Below, piece after piece: positions 58,725-64,000 of a stretch of 64,000 bases of DNA. The notes beneath the pieces are model-generated. The model worked only from the letters and a program-made list of their open reading frames with translations. It was not told the origin of the DNA and ran no database searches. Numbering within the stretch: position 1 is the first letter of the stretch; every line of letters starts with the position of its first letter. The DNA comes from Antedon mediterranea (taxonomy: Eukaryota > Echinodermata > Crinoidea > Comatulida > Antedonidae), in contig NC_092670.1 in the NCBI RefSeq assembly GCF_964355755.1, forward strand, positions 2,939,001-3,003,000, read 5' to 3'. Made by a program: the position numbers and the translations under genes.

Positions 58725-59582
58725 ATGGCGAAAGCTGAGAAACCCGATACTGAGACAGGAATTAATAGTATGATTGCTGCGCTTACTGATGTGTTGAAAG
58801 GTGTGGGTGTTCAAAAAGTTCCTCCTCCTATTAAGTTGGCTAAATTTAGGGGTCGTCCAAAATCCCCTGGGGATGTCACGTTGCGGGAATGGCTCGAAGA
58901 TTTTGAGACATATTGTACACATTATAATCTAGGTGGGGACGTAAAATATGATGCCCTAGTAAGTCACTTGGGGGGATCGGCTAAAGACGAAGTACATTAC
59001 CAAATGTCCATATTGGGTAAAGGCAAAAATGTTAAAAAGGCCATTCAAGTGTTACAGACTACCTTTTCTCCAGATGAATCCGTATCGGCTTTAAATACTT
59101 TGTTTTATTCTCGTAATCAGTTGGATTATGAAAGTGTGGCCGAATATAGTTTAGAGTTAATGAAAATTTATTCGCGATTATTGGAAGCTTCTTTCCCCAA
59201 TGAACAGAATGCTCTCAAACATTTACAGGACTCCACACTCAAACAGAGATTGGTAGAAGGGGTACGGTATCCACTCGTTAGGCGTGAAATGCGCAGAATT
59301 GAATTGGCGTCTAGGGGTAAATCCTTTATGGAAATGAGGGAGGAAGTTCTTGAATTGTTTAAAGGCGAGACATCACGGGGTTATAGACCGAAAGTTCAGG
59401 GTGTAGATTTTCCAACAAATTCTTATTCAAACCAATCTGAAAATTGTGAAATTAAAAAGGAGTTAAAGGTTCTTAAACAACAGCTAGATCAACTTCAACA
59501 GAGTTTATGTAAGTTTTCCCAAAATACTACTAATAATTCTTTTAATAGAAGTGGGCCCCGTCGTTGTTTTAATTGGTCATAA
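58725..59582 (+). pseudogene. retrotransposon gag, broken in the first zinc knuckle
   Basis: About 285 residues from MAKAEKPDTETG. It has the retrotransposon gag core (FRGRPKSPGDVTLREWLEDF, YDALVSHLGGSAKDEV, LDYESVAEYSLELM) and a late coiled coil (ELKVLKQQLDQLQQSL). It stops at CFNWS: a small deletion removed the second cysteine and shifted the frame, so the remaining HNRDNC half of the knuckle is read in the next frame at about 59575. Gag assembles the particle around element RNA. Confidence 0.8.
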
Positions 59583-60333
59583 TAGAGATAATTGTGAAAT
59601 GCCTCCAGGTCTCTGCTGGGAATGTAAAAAGGTCGGCCACTTTGCTGTAAAATGTCCAAGTAGAGTTAGGAAGTCAAAGCCCGAACCATCTACAGATAAT
59701 CATAATCTAGGTTCTGTTCAAATCCCGGTTGTTTCTGTGGAAGATAAAATTATTCCCCCTAATGATTTACGAGAGCCCTCGGAATCCTCTTTGCTTAGCC
59801 GTTTAGTTGCCCAAAGCCCTTGTGCTGTTATAAAGTTTGGTTCAGTTGAATTGGGTTCAGTTCTTGACACAGGAGCGGAAGCATCTATCATTCCTTCTTC
59901 AATTTATCACAGAATTCTAAAATCTGAGCTGGGTGGTTTACACAGTGCAGACAAGTTATTTACCAATGTGATTGGCGTCTGTGGTGTTGAAGTTCCGATT
60001 GAGGGCTATGTTGAAGTTCCAATTGAAATATTAGGGCACAATTTGTTGGGTAGTTTTCTCATTGTTTCTGATAGTGCATGTAATAACAATGTTTCTTATC
60101 CAATTTTGACAGGATGTAATATTTTACGTTATATTCAAGATGATCCGAGAATTTTGGAAACCTTGGGTAAGGTAGTTGGTGCGAAAACAGCTTTGCCTTG
60201 TACTGGTAGGGCTGAGGTAGTCTTGAGAGTTAATGATGAGCAATCCCAAATTTTTGTTTCTTTAAAGCACTTTAATACAGCTGTTCCAGTGGCTTGTGAT
60301 ACAATATATATGAAACTAATAAAATCGCACTGA
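59575..60333 (+). pseudogene. zinc knuckle and aspartic protease region, 3'-truncated
   Basis: Continues gag in a shifted frame. A complete knuckle CWECKKVGHFAVKC (59614-59655) is followed by the protease, with LDTGAEASIIPSS (DTGA at 59865-59876) and LTGCNILRYI. The frame ends at 60333 after crossing the deletion into the 3' LTR at about 60301, so the last residues (MKLIKSH) are LTR-derived. The protease would cleave the gag-pol polyprotein; pol is missing. Confidence 0.8.
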
Positions 60334-60382
60334 AGGAAAGAAACCAAGTGTTTTCTCCTCTTTATTTGTTCGGACCACGACA
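60301..60382 (+). repeat. 3' LTR remnant (82 bp)
   Basis: Identical to 58228-58309. Its start marks the 3' breakpoint of the internal deletion. Confidence 0.9.
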
Positions 60383-60439
60383 CTAGTCTAGTAGGCTGGT
60401 GTCAATATTTAGTACGCAGTGGCTGCATCATTCTAGCTA

Positions 60440-63400
60440 GGCCTATGCCTATAGTCGTAGATCCAAGCTAGATTCTATATCTACGCCTATTAACCCGATC
60501 GGTGCAAAAGGCACTCTTTTTCGGGCCTCCGTCCCTCGTAACCTAAACAGCATTACATTGTGAGACTCTGGCAGTCCTTTATTCTAACTCAACTGCAACA
60601 CGACACTATTGTAGTTTATCATGTGATGGTGACATACACCCTAACCCAGGCCCTGTAAATCAGCATCAAGCACAGGAGCAGCAGCTGCGTTCATCGAGTT
60701 CATCTACCAGTACTGCGTCGACTTTGAATTGTCTTAACATGAATGCCCGCAGTCTTCGGAACAAGACCATTCAATTACAAGCGTTTCTCTCTATTCAAAA
60801 CATTGATATTTTAGCAATAACTGAATCCTGGCTTACATCAGAAGATTTGACATCTTCACTGGGTATTCCTCAAGATTATATGGTGATCAGAAAGGACAGA
60901 CCCAACAAGAAAGGAGGCGGTGTATTTTGCAGCAATAAAGAACGAACTGAATCCAATTCATTGTCATTTGCTGGACTCTGGTCCTCATGAAGTTATATGT
61001 TTTTCTATTTCGATTGACAATTATAAGCTGCTTTTCACTGTTTGTTACTGCCCACCGAACCCTGCCCAGTCTCCTTCTGGAATGACTTTAGTAACAATTT
61101 TCTTCTGCCTTTATTACCTCACTTACCAAAGTATGATGATATTTATATTGTTGAGGATTTTAATTTAAATTGGAATCTTAAACATACGATACCTACCATT
61201 TTTCTTGACACTATGAATGCTTTAAATTGTACTCAGCTTGTTGAAGAAATCACTAGGCCTAATCATTTGGTCCCATCATCTGGTACAATAATTGATCTTG
61301 TTTTTTCAAACAGGCCAGACGGTTTAATTTCACTTGATGTCATTGATAACCCAGTGATCAGTGATCACCATGCAGTTTCCTTTAACGTATTACTTACCAA
61401 ACCGTATTCTAAATTGTTGGTACGTAATTTTCTTGCTTACCACAAAACTGATATTGACCATCTAAAAAAACTTGTCCACCTTGCCCCATGGAATGTCTCC
61501 ATGGATGAAAACTCAGTTGACAACTCATGGGATATCTTTACAGCTATTGTCCGTGACTCAGTTCCGTTGAAATCCCGCAAGCAGCGGAAACATTCCCCAT
61601 GGGTTACCAATGACATCAAGCAATATATCAATATAAAGCATAGACTGTTCAGAAAAGCCAAACGTATTGGTTCTGTATCAGCATGGGATGACTATAAGTA
61701 TTCGTAATAAGGTTAAGCGTCTATGCAATAAGTCGTATTATTCATATGTCAACAAATTATTTACAAGTGACTCTACTCGTAAAGCTTTCTGGCGTTCCGT
61801 TATCTTTTAATATTAACGGTGTGAATGTTTCGTCACACCCTGTAGGCTAATTGCTAGTTCATTTAATGATTTTTTTGTTTCTGTTTTTAACCCACCCATA
61901 ATTCCCAGCTGTGAACCTCCGGTTTGTAATGTCCCAATCCCTGAACTTTCTCAACTTAACTTTAACGTCTACAATGTTGAGAAGGTGATTAATGGACTTT
62001 CGTCTAATAAATCTCCAGGTCCTGATTCCGTGCATCCATACATATTGAAATCTGCTTCCGAATTTATTGCTCCACCATTATTTAATTTGTTTAACTTGTC
62101 CCTGCGTATGGGGGAAATCCCCGCTAAGTGGAAAATGTCCCATATCACTCCTATATTTAAATCTGGTGATAAAAATGCAATTTGTAATTACAGACCAATA
62201 TCCCTTACCCCTATATGTATATCTGATCACGTTGCTTATAATTGTCCAATTACTGAAGTCCAGCACGGTGTTTTTCCCTCCCCTTCCTGTGTTACCCAAC
62301 TTACCAACCTAACTCATTCCTGGGCATCTTCGCTAGATAAAACTAAAGCCCCCAGAATTGATGTTATCTTTCTCGACTACGCCAAAGCGTTTGATAAACT
62401 ACCTCACCATATTATTTTAAATAAGCTGGCTAGTCACTTCAATATCAGAGGCAATGTCTGGAAATGGATCAAGTCATTTCTATTGGGACGTTCCCAAAGA
62501 GTCTTGTATCAAGGATCCATTAGTCCATCATCCCCAGTTACCTCTGGCATACCACAGGGCAGCGTGCTTGGACCCCTTATTTTCAACTTATTTATAAATG
62601 ACCTTCCCTCATCTATTATTTCTCCATTTGCATTGTTTGCCGATGAAACGATAATTTATAGAAATATATTTACTGTAGACGATGAAGTTGTTCTTCAGTG
62701 CGATCTGATCAGGCTTTCCTCTTGGTGTGATCTAAATGAAATGGAGCTTAACTTAAATAAAACCAAGGTTCTCCACATTACAAGATCAAGGAAAGAGTAT
62801 AGACCTGTTTATCGTATAAATGACTTGCCTATTAAATTCGTATCTTAGTCATTGTCATCTGGGGGTCACGATTAATAGTGAACTTACTTGGGATGACCAT
62901 GTAAACTTAATTATTTCTCGTTCAAATCGAATGTTGGGTTTTATTACTAGTATTGCAGGAGGATCATCCCCTTCAGCTATTTTCTCACTCTATAAAGCTC
63001 TCATTGTCTCCATCCTTGAATATGGTGTCCCAGCGTGGTTGCCTCGAACCAAAAAACTTACGGAACGTATCGAGGCAGTCCAGCGAAGGGCTACTCGGCT
63101 TGTCCTGAAACAAACAAGAGGTGAAATGGAATACGAGGAACGTCTCACTAAGCTAAATTGGCCTACCCCACACTATCTAATCGAAGAAATTATCTTCTGT
63201 TGTCCTTTGTTTCTAAATCACTTATTGGAACGGTTGATTGTAGTAGTGTTCGTCAATCTATAGTTGTTAATGGCCGTCACCTTGATACACTTAAGTTCAT
63301 TCATCACTATGCTCGAACCAATTGTCTTCATCATTCCGCTATTAACATATTGCCTAGGTTGTGGGAAGAATTACCGGAAATGATTAAAAATTCTTTAATT

Positions 63401-63712
63401 TTAGACAGTTTTCCAACATTTTTAAATTCACTTAAATCACATGTTTTATATTGACTTTGTTGAATCGACTATAATGTATTTTATCCGTTTATTTTATATT
63501 GACACTGTTGATTCGTCTATTTGTTATTTAAATATTTTTATATAGTTTATTATATATATCATTATTGTTACTTTGGGAGTACGGAACCTGAACTCTTGTT
63601 ATAGTGATTAGGTTCACTTTTAGGTTCCTGCCTACTCCCTTATATTAGTTTCTGTGTTTTTGTTTGTTTGTAACTGGTTTTTGGAAATAAATAATAATAA
63701 TAATAATAATTG
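60440..63712 (+). mobile_element. decayed CR1/L2-group LINE with 2A-like motif and TAA tail
   Basis: ORF2 pieces in order: a 2A-like motif (60625-60654); endonuclease (NMNARSLRNK, AITESWL; frame change near 60930; NRPDGLISLDV, ISDHHAVSF) to 61707; RT from 61985 ([66 protein letters not shown]); and a C-terminal part from 62850 (LGVTINSELTWDDHVN, RRATRLVL). The catalytic YADD/FADD box reads FADE. There are frameshifts near 60930, 61700-61985, 62850 and 63190. The 3' end has a (TAA)n tail at about 63688-63712. The 5' border is not defined. Confidence 0.85.
60625..60654 (+). other. 2A-like motif at LINE ORF2 N-terminus
   Basis: Encodes DGDIHPNPGP in frame with the endonuclease at 60724. It keeps D-x-x-x-N-P-G-P but has His-Pro where classical 2A has Glu-x. 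The frame is open from 60547 and lacks ATG before 60739. Skipping activity is uncertain. Confidence 0.55.
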
Positions 63713-63756
63713 ACCATTCAGCCATCTAACCGGCTTACAATGCATTGATATAACGG

Positions 63757-63935
63757 GTGCAGGTCAAGTCGGCCCCAAACCGTCTGTCTCGGCCAAAGTC
63801 AAGTCGGCCCCACGTCAAGTCGGCCCCACGTCAAGTCGGCCCCAAGTCAACTCGGCCTCAAGTCATCTCGGCCTCAAGTCAACTCGGCCTCACGTCAACT
63901 CGGCCAAAAACTAATCGGTCAACTCGGCCGCAATA
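63757..63935. repeat. tandem repeat, unit about 17 bp (GTCAAGTCGGCCCCAC)
   Basis: About ten degenerate units of CAAGTCGGCCCCA / CAACTCGGCCTCA. It starts shortly after the LINE tail and runs almost to the window end. No gene was seen in 63936-64000. Confidence 0.85.
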
Positions 63936-64000
63936 AAGTATGGAACGCAAAAAGTGCTTAATATTATTGTGATTATTACTATCCACGCTTTAAAAAAAAT

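Larger units (their letters stand above)
57648..60382 (+). mobile_element. Ty3-like LTR retrotransposon with large internal deletion
   Basis: Starts TGTGATGAATTG and ends CCACGACA, flanked by CTAG on both sides (57644-57647, 60383-60386), a 4-bp duplication. It has a full 5' LTR, gag, a zinc-knuckle/protease region and then only the last 82 bp of the 3' LTR. RT, RNase H, integrase and most of the 3' LTR are deleted. The 82 bp are identical in both LTRs, pointing to a young insertion. Confidence 0.85.

Overview
The window looks like genomic DNA of a marine invertebrate deuterostome, most likely an echinoderm. The reasons are AT-rich spliced DNA with GT-AG introns, very frequent TAGGCCTA-type palindromes, a multi-copy fibrinogen-related lectin family, and a dense mix of DNA transposons, LINEs, Ty3-like LTR elements and a Penelope-like fragment. 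The species assignment is an inference. No prokaryotic features, rRNA genes or CRISPR arrays were seen.

Three host loci can be read. (1) At the left edge (29-1402, +) are four phase-consistent exons of an HMGXB3-like protein with a SWIM zinc finger; its 5' part is outside the window. (2) From 7613 to 36072 (+) lies a complete seven-exon gene for QTMAN/GTDC1, the tRNA-queuosine mannosyltransferase, 406 codons in a continuous reading frame after splicing. Its introns hold most of the repeats of the left half. (3) On the minus strand, inside QTMAN intron 5, is a PAN plus fibrinogen C-domain lectin gene (30446 to 20867) with a frameshift in one exon and several extra copies of its last exon. A partial paralogue lies at 55800 to 37982.

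The right half is a nest of transposons. A Tigger/pogo element (42612-53932, TA target duplication) sits in the intron of the second lectin copy. It contains a hAT-type MITE (43006-45070), itself carrying a truncated Ty3-like element, and a Mutator-like long-TIR element (46957-53023). The latter carries a full-length LINE (48007-52893). This LINE is the most interesting object here: its two ORFs lie in one frame separated by a single UAG, ORF2 has no AUG before its endonuclease domain, ORF1 begins with a hydrophobic leader ending in a canonical 2A ribosome-skipping motif, its 5' UTR has two tandem monomers, and it is flanked by a 104-bp duplication.

From 57648 to the end lie an internally deleted LTR retrotransposon with intact target duplication, a second, decayed LINE with a 2A-like motif before its endonuclease, and a short tandem repeat. 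Reading was by eye: exon boundaries come from splice consensus and phase, and transposon superfamily calls from termini and target duplications.
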